From the NCBI GenBank assembly GCA_032622095.1, contig CP136063.1:72519980-72583979 (forward strand): a stretch of 64,000 nucleotides of DNA. Reading direction: 5' to 3'. The translations under genes were made by a program, and so were the position numbers. The notes beneath the pieces are model-generated. The model had not been told where the DNA came from. It saw only the letters and a program-made list of their open reading frames with translations, and did no database searches. The stretch comes from Siphonodentalium dalli. Taxonomy: Eukaryota; Mollusca; Scaphopoda; Gadilida; Siphonodentaliidae. Positions 22,931 to 35,694 of the stretch are shown here, one piece after another; the stretch's first letter is position 1; every line of letters begins with the position of its first letter.

Positions 22931-24291
22931 AAAGTGTTGGACTGTATGCAATAATATGAAACAAGCTGTCATCCAAATCGACCTGAAATTAGGTACCGGT
23001 AGAGGTCCATCATGGGGATCATCAGCAACATCCGACTGACAGTGTCATGATACTGTCCAAGAAAATTATAAATCCAAGATAAATCCGGCTGGTGCTGAGC
23101 TTGGGCCTACATGACACGGTAAAGGTATGTTTTGTTTAGATGGAAATCGGCATTAACATGTAAAGTGATGTGAAATCCTCCGGTAGGGTGATTAAATAGA
23201 AATGGAGAATAATCTTGCTCAAAGTAGTTATTCTTAATCCAAATTAACAGCACACACCATCAACCTGGTGTATGAATTAAATGCAATGACTCACAATGGC
23301 GAAATCATGTGAGTTGGTTCCGAATCCAGATGTAAATAGTGACAATTGCTGAGGACATTTGTGCGGTGAAATAAAACAAAGTCACCAGTCCGAAGTGGAG
23401 GAAAATTAGCTGCAATGATCATGCATCAACATGCATCGTTCCATTTGACCCATTACTAACAAGCAACCCGAAGTTTCGACACAAAGTGGAACTTTGACCA
23501 CATCCTCATAGGGTGTGGCAAACACCAACGTCAGGAACATCAGCATTAGGAGGTAAGAACATATCCCCCTTACTTTCCTGTCAATAACTATTGCACTAAA
23601 CTTTGGAGCAAAATTATTCATTCATTAATGCAGGTCAATGCACCTGCTCGGTACTATTTAATTATTAAAGTTGATTTAGCCATTCTCTTCAAATGGGAAG
23701 AATATGTAATACTTTTCTGACCATACTGTTTAAGTCATAACAGAACCATTATTGGTGCACACATAATACTCTATTATAGGCTGTGAATAATTATCCTGGC
23801 CAACAGGTCATAAAACATTTCACTCATCTATATCCATGATTAACGGTCGCTGCAAGACTGGTGTCGGTTCCGCAGTCACATCTAGTCAATCATATATAGC
23901 CAAATGTACGGATTATTACAGCGAATAAACAAAGTCAATGGAGCGTAGTGCAGGCGATGATTTCGATTAGTAGGGCGGCTCCATGTCAAAAAAGGGGTGA
24001 ATCGTGCATTTTATGGTAAAAGCAACAAACTTTGTATACAACATCCTGAGGTGATATCTTGTGGATTTGGATATCATGCCAAGCTAGGGAGAGCCCATGG
24101 TTGCCATGGTAACCACCGAAAAAATGGCCGCCAAAAATGCTAAATTTGCTTTTTGTGGAAGTGCGAATTCTTTGTTTTAGAGTTGTATGGTCGATATCAA
24201 TGAAATTTTCAGTGATGTGAGCAGAATGCGATATTTCCCAGGTTTGCCTAACGACGGAGTACTAACTTATCAGTTTCACGCACCGAACAGG
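22274..24291 (+). repeat. 2018-bp tandem duplication, copy 1
   Basis: Copy 1 starts TGACATATAGCTGACAATAC and ends CACGCACCGAACAGG; the same sequence follows directly at 24292-26309. It holds the end of the degenerate array and a deleted copy of the TIR family seen at 16766-18914 (23154-24290). No coding frame is convincing. Confidence 0.95.
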
Positions 24292-26309
24292 TGACATATA
24301 GCTGACAATACGACTTGCCATAAGCGTAGGAAAACAAGACAGGTTCGGCCTAAGGGTAGGAAACAAGCCAGATAATATAGACACGTATATCAGACCAAGT
24401 GTGCAGCGAAATAAACATTGTGTTGGCAGAAAGCCTTGCCCAAGCCGTATGAAAACAAATTGTGCCTGGCCTAAGCGTAGGAACCAGGCAATATAAAGTT
24501 TTTGCTCGGAGTACAGTTGAGTAGCGAAACGAAACAAATTCACTTGCCCTAAGCATCCGGGAAACAAGTGGCGTGGCCTAAGTGTAGGAAACAAGCCATA
24601 CTATAGATAATCACCAAGCACGCCGCTAAATAAAACGTCCATGTAAAACAAATGGACATGCCCTAAGATAGGTATTTGACATGTATGCGGTTAAATAAAA
24701 CATGTAAAAACACATATGGGCGTGACCCAAGCATTGCAATCAAGCCATATCGATATGTCGGTCCAAATACATCGGTGCGGTTAAATAAAACAAATTCACT
24801 CCCCCCGAAGTAAAACAAGGAAAACAAGTGAGCCTATCGCAAACCAAATATACGTAATCGGACTAAGTATGCTGCTAAATAAGACAGTGATGTAAAAGCA
24901 AATTGCTCAACCCGAAACAAGCCATAAATAGGAACAGTTAAAGTGAACAAAGTGTTGGACTGTATGCAATAATATGAAACAAGCTGTCATCCAAATCGAC
25001 CTGAAATTAGGTACCGGTAGAGGTCCATCATGGGGATCATCAGCAACATCCGACTGACAGTGTCATGATACTGTCCAAGAAAATTATAAATCCAAGATAA
25101 ATCCGGCTGGTGCTGAGCTTGGGCCTACATGACACGGTAAAGGTATGTTTTGTTTAGATGGAAATCGGCATTAACATGTAAAGTGATGTGAAATCCTCCG
25201 GTAGGGTGATTAAATAGAAATGGAGAATAATCTTGCTCAAAGTAGTTATTCTTAATCCAAATTAACAGCACACACCATCAACCTGGTGTATGAATTAAAT
25301 GCAATGACTCACAATGGCGAAATCATGTGAGTTGGTTCCGAATCCAGATGTAAATAGTGACAATTGCTGAGGACATTTGTGCGGTGAAATAAAACAAAGT
25401 CACCTGTCCGAAGTGGAGGAAAATTAGCTGCAATGATCATGCATCAACATGCATCGTTCCATTTGACCCATTACTACCAAGCAACCCGAAGTTTCGACAC
25501 AAAGTGGAACTTTGACCACATCCTCATAGGGTGTGGCAAACACCAACGTCAGGAACATCAGCATTAGGAGGTAAGAACATATCCCCCTTACTTTCCTGTC
25601 AATAACTATTGCACTAAACTTTGGAGCAAAATTATTCATTCATTAATGCAGGTCAATGCACCTGCTCGGTACTATTTAATTATTAAAGTTGATTTAGCCA
25701 TTCTCTTCAAATGGGAAGAATATGTAATACTTTTCTGACCATACTGTTTAAGTCATAACAGAACCATTATTGGTGCACACATAATACTCTATTATAGGCT
25801 GTGAATAATTATCCTGGCCAACAGGTCATAAAACATTTCACTCATCTATATCCATGATTAACGGTCACTGCAAGACTGGTGTCGGTTCCGCAGTCACATC
25901 TAGTCAATCATATATAGCCAAATGTACGGATTATTACAGCGAATAAACAAAGTCAATGGAGCGTAGTGCAGGCGATGATTTCGATTAGTAGGGCGGCTCC
26001 ATGTCAAAAAAGGGGTGAATCGTGCATTTTATGGTAAAAGCAACAAACTTTGTATACAACATCCTGAGGTGATATCTTGTGGATTTGGATATCATGCCAA
26101 GCTAGGGAGAGCCCATGGTTGCCATGGTAACCACCGAAAAAATGGCCGCCAAAAATGCTAAATTTGCTTTTTGTGGAAGTGCGAATTCTTTGTTTTAGAG
26201 TTGTATGGTCGATATCAATGAAATTTTCAGTGATGTGAGCAGAATGCGATATTTCCCAGGTTTGCCTAACGACGGAGTACTAACTTATCAGTTTCACGCA
26301 CCGAACAGG
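24292..26309 (+). repeat. 2018-bp tandem duplication, copy 2
   Basis: Nearly identical to copy 1; I see only a handful of substitutions (for example CACCAGTCC/CACCTGTCC and GGTCGCTGC/GGTCACTGC). The duplication is either very recent or an assembly effect. Confidence 0.95.
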
Positions 26310-26553
26310 TGCATTGCCATATTTTTTTCTTTGATATGGACTTTTTTGTTTATTGATTTTGGGTTCGAAAAAATAGATTTTAAAAACCTCTATAAATTTC
26401 ACATTTAGTATTTCTAACATATTCCACCATTAATAATGCTCTTAAAATGTTGCATTCATGTGTTTGGTTACTGTGATTACTAACAAAAGTGAGCATAAAC
26501 CTTTATTTTGACTCCATCAAATTTGGGGAAAATTGGGTTAGCAAAGTCCTTAA

Positions 26554-26656
26554 GGTTATGCAGTTATAACCGAAAAGTTTGAAGATAAATTCTATAATGA
26601 GTGTAGCGCTTTTAAAGAAAATTTATCTTCATCTTTTTCGGTTATAACTCATAACC
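26554..26656. mobile_element. 103-bp TTAA-flanked hairpin MITE
   Basis: GGTTATG...AGTTATAACCGAAAA pairs with TTTTTCGGTTATAACTCATAACC, and further in with AAGATAAATT/AATTTATCTT. TTAA flanks both sides (26550-26553 and 26657-26660). Confidence 0.7.
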
Positions 26657-27113
26657 TTAATCAAAACAAGAGTTATTTCTTATAATTTAATCCAGCGTGT
26701 CACAAGAGAACCACCAACAGTAGAATTTGGAAGTATAACGAGCGAACAACATTAACATTCAGACTATTTCCGACGAAAAAGACACGTGAATTTAAAAGAG
26801 ACACCTGTCACTCAAAACCTGTGCTTATCGATTGATCATGTCACCTCGGAATTTCAGCGTTTTTGATTGGCTTGTCGCAACTGATCACGAATCGCGTGGC
26901 ACCGGACAGATGCAGTTGCATGTGAAATTGATATTCGACCGTGGTGGCACAAACTCTTGTTAGTTTTAATTTCCGTGTTTCATTTCTATGCACATGTTCC
27001 ATCTTGTTGAGTTGTCTGGTTACTTGTGCACTTGATATTAGCATCTAGTACGGTTGTTGTCAATCCAGTCATACCCGAATTATGATGCAGCACCGAAATT
27101 TCATGTTAAATGG

Positions 27114-28045
27114 TAGTCCCAGTCTTCTTGTACTAAAACCAGCTAAGATATTGGGATGGCGATTTGCTGTTTTTAGTCCCAGCCCGCTTGCATACCAATC
27201 CTATCACACGAGTTACGCCCACGATCTGTGGCGGGAATCTGTGGTGTATTTTACTCGATTTACCTAATGAATCAATACATGATGCTATATACATCGGAAA
27301 GAGAGACATATCATGGTCATAATGGTGTATAATAATCTAACTTTCATGTTAAATTACGCATAGAATATTCCGGTTGATTGTCACCAACATCGCTGTTTTT
27401 TCTGTTTGTTTACTTAACTGAAAGCCGAACTCAGGTTCCGAAGAACTTCGGCATTGTCCGGTGTTTGTTTTGGCCGAGACGAATTTCGATACAAACAAAA
27501 TGGCGGCCCCCATGATATTCTAATGGTCATTGTGTTTACACTGTTTTAAACTGTGAGATGGTTATAATTCCCGTAATTTATTTAATGTATTACATTTATA
27601 TCTTCAATATGTATTTAATCTATGTAATAATTTATTTATTGTCACGTATAATTACGATTACAATGGAGAATTCATCGTGCGTGGTTGATTGAAAATTTAC
27701 GGAATATTTTCACCGGAAAATGCCGAACGCAGTTCGCAAGGTCAACTGAGTTCGCATACTTTAAAAAATATGTAAACACTGCGGCAAAAGTTTCTTTTCA
27801 CATTAAATTACCGCTTTCAATTCACAACCGATGTGGGTTTCAGATCAAATAGCATGTCTTCTGCGGAAACTATCCGTTTATTGTAGCAATTGTGATATTT
27901 TATTTCATATAATTGTGGTTTTATTTGAGCGGGTCACTAACGATTAACTCGTGTCAAAGGAGACCATGGGCCTGGAACTCGGACTAAAGACCGGCACCTC
28001 CATCCCAATATCTTAGCCGGTTTTAGTACGAGAAGACTTGGACTA
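27114..28045. mobile_element. 932-bp TIR element with 9-bp TSD (Mutator-like MITE?)
   Basis: The ends TAGTCCCAGTCTTCTTGTAC and, inverted, TAGTCCAAGTCTTCTCGTAC continue through AAAACC(A/G)GCTAAGATATTG. An exact 9-bp duplication GTTAAATGG flanks it (27105-27113 and 28046-28054). No transposase frame. A 9-bp TSD is usual for Mutator-like elements; 8 bp (TTAAATGG) would fit hAT. Confidence 0.75.
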
Positions 28046-28349
28046 GTTAAATGGTAGGAAGTATCGATCAGTTTCCATGTACATGTTTAGGCACGCGGTA
28101 CAGGTGTGGTCACTCGGCGCTACTGTTATTTCTGTACAGGGAAAGTAATAAAGAAATTTTGGTTATCGAGAAATAACCTAAATGGCAAAGTCTGTGGCAG
28201 CCAATTGTTTTACAGTATTTCGTGGATTGACAGCTTATGATTAAATGATAACTACATTACCTCAACTGAAACAAGAGTTATTTCTTAAAAATTTATATTT
28301 GCGAATATGTCTGTCTGTGTTCTATATAACTTAACGGAAGACCATTTAG

Positions 28350-28810
28350 ATGGTTCCAATGGGGGTCTAACTGGTCAAAATTTTATACTGTGACGCTATT
28401 GGTATCTGGGATAGAGAAGGGGGCATTTCGCCGCTTTCCACAAAATGTATACACCATCATCTCCATGATATGAGGAATCTAATGGTGTTGTTTAAATACT
28501 CAATATTGGTGGCGTTTGGACAAGTGATGGGAATGGGAGGGGCACTACCCTTGATTAGAATGTCTTAGTCGCCGATTTCCACCAAAGTTATACATAGCCT
28601 TCCCCATGATACAAGGACTCTAATGATGTGGTCTAACGAAGTCAAAAGTGGAACCGCTCAAGTCACGGATGCAGGAACACCAACATTGAGGGGGGAGCAC
28701 TAACATTGATAAGAATGTTTTAGTCGCCGATTTCCACAAATATTATATATAGTCATTTCCATGATACGAGGAATCTAATGATGCTGTGGTTGTAAGAAAC
28801 CAATGTGGCT
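28350..28810 (+). repeat. degenerate tandem repeat, about 140-160-bp unit, three copies
   Basis: The words TAGTCGCCGATTTCCAC and CCATGATAC(G/A)AGGA(A/C)TCTAATG recur near 28428, 28568 and 28723. A single related fragment is at 62090-62150. Confidence 0.7.
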
Positions 28811-29231
28811 CTGTTCGAGTCAGCGAATTGGACGGCAATCACGACATTCATAGTAAGCTGGCAAAACTGATATAAACATAGATCATTTACTGTCTTTTAT
28901 ATAGAAGTTAAGAGAACAGCGTAGTACTCACCTCGATGTGGGACAATACCTAAATGCTTTGTTCGTTATAGAAGAACAGTTCTTAACTCAATGGTTACGT
29001 AATAACAAAGATGGCGGACTAATTGCGTACCAAAATTTTCGTAGTGGGAAAAAATCTAATAATCCATTTTATAACGGCACTACACTAAGATCACTTATTT
29101 ATTATGAATATGTCTATAATCGGCTAGTTATTACGATAGAATGAAGTAAGTTTGATCGTATAATAAAGCGGCATATACACAGTTCAAACGGGATTGCACA
29201 ACTTCGTGTCAATTACGAAATCTATTAAAGA

Positions 29232-30212
29232 ATGCCTGGGCCAGATAAGAAACGTCCTGCAGTGACTTCCACCTCTAGCGCCAGCGGAGACGATAGCATG
29301 AATACAGACAATAAAACTGCACACAACAAGAACAGAACAGCTGCTCAAAGTAAGAAAATGAAAACATCAGACTCAATTACTGGTAAAGGTGCACAACAGA
29401 AAATAAACTTTGCCTCAGATAAATCATCCATTGTGGATTCAGATGCCCCACTTAACAGTTCCCTGGAGAAGGCCTTAGCTCAAATAAATGCTAAATTAGA
29501 CATGATGGTCACCAAAACCGACTTTGACAGAAGTCTGGAACCCCTAGTGAAAACCGAGAAACTTGAAGAAATTGTCACCAAATTAAAATCAGATTTTCAG
29601 GAGAAAGTGGAGAAAGTAAAAGATGAATGCTGTGGACGGGTGTTTGATGTTGAAGTGAGAATGGATGAGCTAGATAACAACATGAAGAAAATGGAGCTCG
29701 AGGCCGAAGACAGGGATTCAGAAATCAAGGCACTTAAGGCAGAAATTAATCAGTTAAGTGACAGAAACAACAATTTAGAACAACAGACAAGAAAAGAAAG
29801 TATAAGGATATTTGGACTGGAAGATGACAGCGAGAAGGAAAGTCTTGATGAATGTGAAAAGAAATGTGTGAAATTAATAAACGAGAAGTTGTCAATTCCA
29901 ATGAAACAAGTAGACATCAGTATCGCGCACCGAATTGGAAAATTTAGAAAGGGCCAGACAAACCCCAGAAGTGTTATCTGCAAATTTGTATCCAGGAGAA
30001 CAAACAATGCTGTACTTAAAGAAAGAAAGAACCTTAAAGGAACCGGGCATGTGATAAAGGAAGACCTTACAGACATTAATGTGTCCCTCATGAAGAAAGC
30101 TAAAGAGCTTGCTAGGGTCGATGACTCATGGTCTGTTGGAGGGAAAATATATATTAAATACACTGGTCCAGACAAGAAAATCAAACAGATCAAAACCCTT
30201 AATGATGTTTAA
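29232..30212 (+). CDS. LINE ORF1 protein (coiled coil plus RRM-like domain)
   Basis: This intact 326-residue frame starts at an ATG preceded by AAAGA. Residues 1-75 are Ser/Lys-rich and basic; about 76-188 form a coiled coil (KALAQINAKLDMM..., EIKALKAEINQLSDRNNNLE); about 189-255 are an RRM-like region beginning ESIRIFGLEDD, with AHRIGK at 232-237 and RSVICKFVS at 246-254; 256-326 form a basic C-terminal domain (GTGHVIKEDLTD, SWSVGGKIYIKY). This is the order of L1-type ORF1 proteins, which trimerise and bind LINE RNA. The next LINE frame on this strand (35695) is 5.5 kb away, so whether they belong to one element is unclear. It may be translated, but the element as a whole looks dead. Confidence 0.85.
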   Translation: MPGPDKKRPAVTSTSSASGDDSMNTDNKTAHNKNRTAAQSKKMKTSDSITGKGAQQKINFASDKSSIVDSDAPLNSSLEKALAQINAKLDMMVTKTDFDRSLEPLVKTEKLEEIVTKLKSDFQEKVEKVKDECCGRVFDVEVRMDELDNNMKKMELEAEDRDSEIKALKAEINQLSDRNNNLEQQTRKESIRIFGLEDDSEKESLDECEKKCVKLINEKLSIPMKQVDISIAHRIGKFRKGQTNPRSVICKFVSRRTNNAVLKERKNLKGTGHVIKEDLTDINVSLMKKAKELARVDDSWSVGGKIYIKYTGPDKKIKQIKTLNDV

Positions 30213-30795
30213 GAAAGTGAACTATTGAAAGATTAACCACACATATGATTACATATGTATAAAGTAAATATTTGCAAATTTTTGCTAAGGAGTACCAAAT
30301 AGGTTTATCAACAAACTCATATATCGCACCATTGTGCGAACTTGTTAAATACTCGAACAAATCCAAATATCCTAATTATTTAAATGAATAACTGTATATG
30401 GGTACATGTGCAACATTTTTCTAATCCATGTACATGTAACAGCGCTCCTTAACTTTTTCTCTGTACTGCTCTTGATTGCTCCCGGGTGCCAAATGATAGT
30501 GCCAACTATGACATAATGGTATTAACGATAGAGTGAATTCTGCTTTAATTAAACCCCCGACAATCATTTTTCACTCGAGAGCACTCATATTGCAGTTCAG
30601 AAAACACAATAAGAATGGACAAACAGCTCAATCTGATCCATGTATGTACATGTACAACGTCACACATTGTGACCTCACCCTTGATATCTCGCAGATACAT
30701 CTGCACTAGATATATAAATGCATCATGTAAATTTAATATATACTTGTTATGTTACTGGTCAATCATAAATATATATAATATAGTTATGGTCGGGC
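30213..30795. other. non-coding after LINE ORF1
   Basis: A block at 30690-30800 (ATAAATGCATCATGTAAATT...TATAGTTATGG) recurs at 31020-31110, on the other side of the microsatellite. Nothing else is recognised. Confidence 0.45.
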
Positions 30796-30807
30796 AGGAA
30801 CAAATTT

Positions 30808-30908
30808 AATAATATATATACATTTATATATTTATATATATGTATATGTATATATATATGTATATGTGTATGTGTGTGTGTGTATGTGTGTGTGTGTATA
30901 TGTATATA

Positions 30909-30939
<31 letters not shown>

Positions 30940-30975
30940 GTGTATGTGTATGTGTATGTATATGTGTATATATAT
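30808..30975 (+). repeat. compound (TA)n/(TG)n microsatellite
   Basis: An almost uninterrupted alternation of TATATA and TGTGTG blocks over about 170 bp. The repetitive Tyr/Ile/His or Val/Cys frames it gives are not genes. Confidence 0.95.
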
Positions 30976-31483
30976 ACAATCCACTGCGTCATTAATTCTG
31001 AGTCACCTTTTTTGCTGTATAAATACATCATCTAAATTAATATATACATGTTCTTTTTTTTCCCTGATCGTAACTCTATAATATTAATATAGTTATAATC
31101 TGGCAGGAAAATAAAACATACATGTATGCATATAAACAATGCACTTATGTATAATATATATCCAATAAACTGTGGCATTAACTCAGTCACAACCTCCGAG
31201 TAGAGCATACTGCGATAACATTGGAGAACAAATCCATGTATAACTGTTCTAAACTTTCATGTGATGTGATAGAATGAGTAAACCCAATTCCAATGAATGG
31301 CAATGAAATTATGTATACTCATGCTGCGACAGAATTTATATCAAATTCAAACAATGGAAACGAAATTATGTATAATTATGCGGAATTTCATAATGTGTTT
31401 GAATATATACGTTTCACGATCTTCTTACTAGATGTATGATACTCTTACTAATATATAATAATTCAGTGATATCCAGGTACCAT

Positions 31484-31670
31484 ACAGTAATGCCCTAATT
31501 GATCGACTCCTTAACTGCGGCAGAGTTGTGGGTGATTTTTCGGGATTTGGTCGGGGGTGTGGTTGGTGGCCATTCATCGGAAGGCTCTCGACTAGAGGTT
31601 TCCGATGGATGGCGGCAGGCCATACTTCCGACTGGGTTCTGAAGAGTTGCCCATGGTTCTGGTGTCGATT
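31484..31670 (+). repeat. dispersed repeat, copy 1
   Basis: CTAATT(G/A)ATCGACTCCT, GGTCGGGGGTGTGG and GCCATTCATCGGAA recur at 32353-32545 in the same orientation, about 80 percent alike. A short part (CCATTCATCGGAAA) also occurs inside each arm of the large palindrome (near 38900 and 40960). Confidence 0.7.
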
Positions 31671-31965
31671 AGTTGGAGCATTGCTGTATATGCACTATAT
31701 TTTAATTATAACAAGTAATGCCACCTTCCCCCCTTCACCCATATTGCTAATATGTAAAGACCTTTTAATGGAGCAACCTAAATATGAGGAAACGCCATTC
31801 TCACTTCGCGATCAACAATCAACAAAGCCATCGTCCATGTCAAAAAACAAATTTCCACAAACAAAATTATTTGAGTTGAAAATTAAAGATACGGACGGCG
31901 TTGGCAGTGGGTATCTACACTGTTAAAATGTTAACCTCCGTCAAAAATTGCCATAGACAGAAGCG

Positions 31966-31993
<28 letters not shown>
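31966..31993 (+). repeat. A28 tract followed by (TA)n
   Basis: A homopolymer of about 28 A runs into TATATATATATA. It could be the poly(A) end of a retroposed sequence on the + strand; no target duplication was found. Confidence 0.7.
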
Positions 31994-32007
<14 letters not shown>

Positions 32008-32352
32008 AATAAAGAGCGTTTATATCAGTTGTGTGTGATTAACCAATATGATTGCACTGTGTCATCTAAACAGAAGTAAAACTTCTGTAACACAAGCAGG
32101 CTCTTGTTTACATACACCATCGTATGTATTGACGACACTACCATACTGTTACCCGCTGATTATGTCTGGCAATTGCATGTTTTGATATTTCTTCTGTTAT
32201 TGGCAATTTGAACAATTATGAATATTCCGCAGCGAACGCCGCCCTTGCCTTTAAGCTAAAGTAAGACAATTCCATGTCCAAAAAAGCCATGCTATAAATT
32301 TGAATGTGGCTAAGATGAAACCAAGCTGGATGATGAGCATATAAACACATTG

Positions 32353-32545
32353 TACAGTGGTGCTCTAATTAATCGACTCCTGAGCCACGGCAGAGTTATG
32401 GGTGGCTTTTAGGAGTATGGTCGGGGGTGTGGCTTGTTGCCATTCATCGGAAAGCTCTCACCGAGATCTTTCTGATGGATGGCGGCGGGCAATATTTCCG
32501 ACTGGGTCCTGAGGGTTTGCCCGTGGTTCTGCTTTGGTTGGGAGG
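32353..32545 (+). repeat. dispersed repeat, copy 2
   Basis: Second copy of the repeat at 31484-31670 (GGTCGGGGGTGTGGCTTG, GATGGATGGCGGCGGG). Confidence 0.7.
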
Positions 32546-33173
32546 TCGGTTGCTTGGGGCATTACTGTGCCTGTGATCTTGTTGCTGAAGCTTCAAAATA
32601 TGAAGCCTTACTTAGAAATATACATGTATAGTTACAACTCCCTTCCCCCCATATCAATGTACCGGTACATATTAAATTTTCCACATTTTATCTTATCCTA
32701 GCTGTGTTATATGAAGACAAACAGCCTAATTTAAAATTGAATCATCACCCCCACCGACACGCCTGATAAATATTATGGAAGCCAGCTCAGAACATTTTGA
32801 AGTACATGTAATACAAATAGTAATAAAATTATCAAACTATCTCAAATTAATTTAGCTAGTCTTAGATGTATCTAAAACTGGGATATGTATGGTATACAGT
32901 TAGACAACTGAGTCCTTTTCTGCCTTCTATATCTTAAATAGCATGGTCGGTCACCTTGGTGTAATAAATTATGTAAACACGGGAGTGTGGATTGGCTTTA
33001 AATATGTAATGATGATCAACTGATGTTTTCATCAAAGACATCCACCATTTCAATTTTGGATTGAATAATTTAATCGAGCTCAGAATCACCTCACATACAT
33101 GCATTTTTGGTCATGGTAAGCTGACACCAGTTTTTAAGTCTGGTATACGAACACCTCTCACAACTTTTTTTCC

Positions 33174-33210
<37 letters not shown>

Positions 33211-34630
33211 CCCAAAATTGTTTAAAAGAGTACTGATTTTCATGTGCTGTCGCATCCGGTTCTGCTTATGACCATTCACAGATCCATATGTTTATGTATT
33301 TCATGACAAGATATGTCTTGTTTGGTTCAGAATTTCATTCAAAAACATTATTTCACAATTTTTGTCAAACTTATGTAAAATTCCACGATTTACTTTAATC
33401 ATAAATTAGGGGGGGGGGACAATTTTATTTTAATTTTTTTATTTTAATTTTTTTCCCTCCTGCATCTACTTTTTTTCTCCCCACATGTTCGAAAACCAGA
33501 CTAAAAAAAACAAAAACAAAAAAAACAATTGATGTCGCCTTACCAAGTGGTCAGAAAAAAATAAGGGTAAATAATCAAGAAATGTTATTTCATCTCAGTA
33601 GGCTGAAACTTATGTAAAAATTTCAAATTCATTTGACTACCCCACCCCCGAACTAATTATATCTATTGCATACTACGGTACAGGTACAACTACATTTGAA
33701 TGGTTATTAAAAGTTTGCACACCCCCCCATTACTAGTATTTAAACTATTACATACCAGTGCAAATAGTTAGATCATTTTATAATAAATACATAAAACTTA
33801 TGATTAACCAACCCATAAATGTTTATCATCATATGTCGATAATGTCGTAGTGATGAGTGAGGAATTCGATTATTAATAGTAGTATTATAACGAGATGGGG
33901 AGGCGAAGTGACTAGTTTTGGATGTTGATATCCAGGCAGACATCCATAACAAGGATTTATATGACATCCACTGCAAGGAATATACAGTAGAAGCCTGCGA
34001 ACTGAAGCAGCTATATCATACATTTAACTCTGGATTGGGTAAATTGTATATCTCAGCTATGAATTCACATTCTTTAGAACTTGTCTTTTTACAGGAATAT
34101 CTGGAACTTGACCTATCTTTGAAATATCAGTATAAAATTCAAAGATACATAAACTTTTAATAAAATGGAACAAATTACCTACAAAACAATTTCCGCAATT
34201 GTGTAACTTTTGTTGTGGCAATATGCATGGAGAGGTAATGCAGGATTTGTCACATACAGTTTCAAGGATAATGCTATTAACGAAACTTACCTTGACCATT
34301 TATATCACCTCAATGAAATTTGTCATATTTGTGCTTTGTTCAACTTGCCTTCCAAACTTTACACATGTTATTCTCACAACAGAAAGTAAACTGGTGAATC
34401 CAAGTGGAACACCGCGGTGCATATGTTTTAAGTTTTAATGTTCTTTTTAATTGATTCCAGACACAATCCGCGAGGAATTAATAAATATAATACTTTCTCT
34501 TGTCATTGTCAAACATGCGTGAAATCATAAAAATCCGAAGACCCACGTCGCGGAAACAACACAAAAAAATCAAAATCAGTCAGACAAGCATCTCTTGCAG
34601 GTGTCGAGGTCGTTGTTCGCACGAGATTAT
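32546..34630. other. AT-rich non-coding stretch with homopolymers
   Basis: There is an A-run at about 33179-33206 and a G-run at about 33410. No supported gene. Confidence 0.45.
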
Positions 34631-35010
34631 GTTGCAGAGTTCAATAGATCATCGCAATAACGATGGTTGCGTTCATAATATTTTTCGTACAGCAAGCGCC
34701 AAAACCGACTGCTTATTAAATTTTGATAGCTGATCCGCATGATAATTTAAACTCACCCTTTCCCGTCTGGTTCAGTTTAAATAATTAGCAGAACTTACTT
34801 AACAGACACTTATAATTTCTGTTGCAGAGTTCAATAGTTCATCGTAATGACGATGGGTGCGTTCATAATATTTTTCGTACAGCAAGCGCCAAAACAGACT
34901 GCTTATTCAATTTTGATTGCTGATCCGCATGATAATTTAAATTCACCCTTTCCCGTCTGGTTCAGTTTAAATAATTAGCAGAACTTACTTAACAGACACT
35001 TATAATTTCT
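34631..35010 (+). repeat. tandem duplication, 190-bp unit, two copies
   Basis: GTTGCAGAGTTCAATAG starts each copy (34631 and 34821), and each ends CAGACACTTATAATTTCT. About 4 percent divergence. Confidence 0.85.
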
Positions 35011-35694
35011 CATTAATCGATCGTCCATGGACAAAAAATATAGATGGTGCGTGTTTCTATAATATGAAATTGTGTAAACTATTATATAAATAGTAAATTA
35101 TATAAACGCACCACCCATTAAAGGCACTCATCGCTCAGCCCTATAGACACATATCAATCATTGCACAAATCTAACATACTTCATGAACTTGTACCATAAT
35201 TTGTCCTTCTTAATACCTTTATTGTTGTTATTGCTGTTGTTATTTTGCTCTGTATCGATATACTCTGACTCTTTATATCTCAGTTCCCACCCAATTCATA
35301 TTTTATTTATTTTTTTCATAAATGCTCATCTGATCAAAATGATGCCAAAGCCAAAGTACTTATACCATTTTTATCATTTAGCTTATAAATGGAAATTTGC
35401 CTCGTTATTCGCGCCGTGAACTTGGGAAAATCCGTGGTCACTAACAGAAATAAACGTTGTTTTTAGCTTAAAATTCAATTCGAAAACTCTTTCCCTTAAA
35501 CAACTTGAAATACTGCAATCAATTTCCCGAGTTCACAGTGCGAAGCTATCATAATTAATATACCCACAAAAGAAAATTCTTCCCATGAAAACAAATGCAT
35601 CTTACATTGTCTAAAATTATTTTCAGGTGCAACGTCGTGTGCAGACCGTACTTAAACCACGGGTATATGCTAACTGATCTGAACAAGGGCACAT

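Noticed and set aside
29750-30193. - strand frame inside LINE ORF1
   Set aside because: Antisense shadow of a clear ORF1 coding sequence.
30759-31081. Tyr/Ile/Thr/His and Val/Tyr/Cys repeat frames
   Set aside because: Translation of the (TA)n/(TG)n microsatellite.
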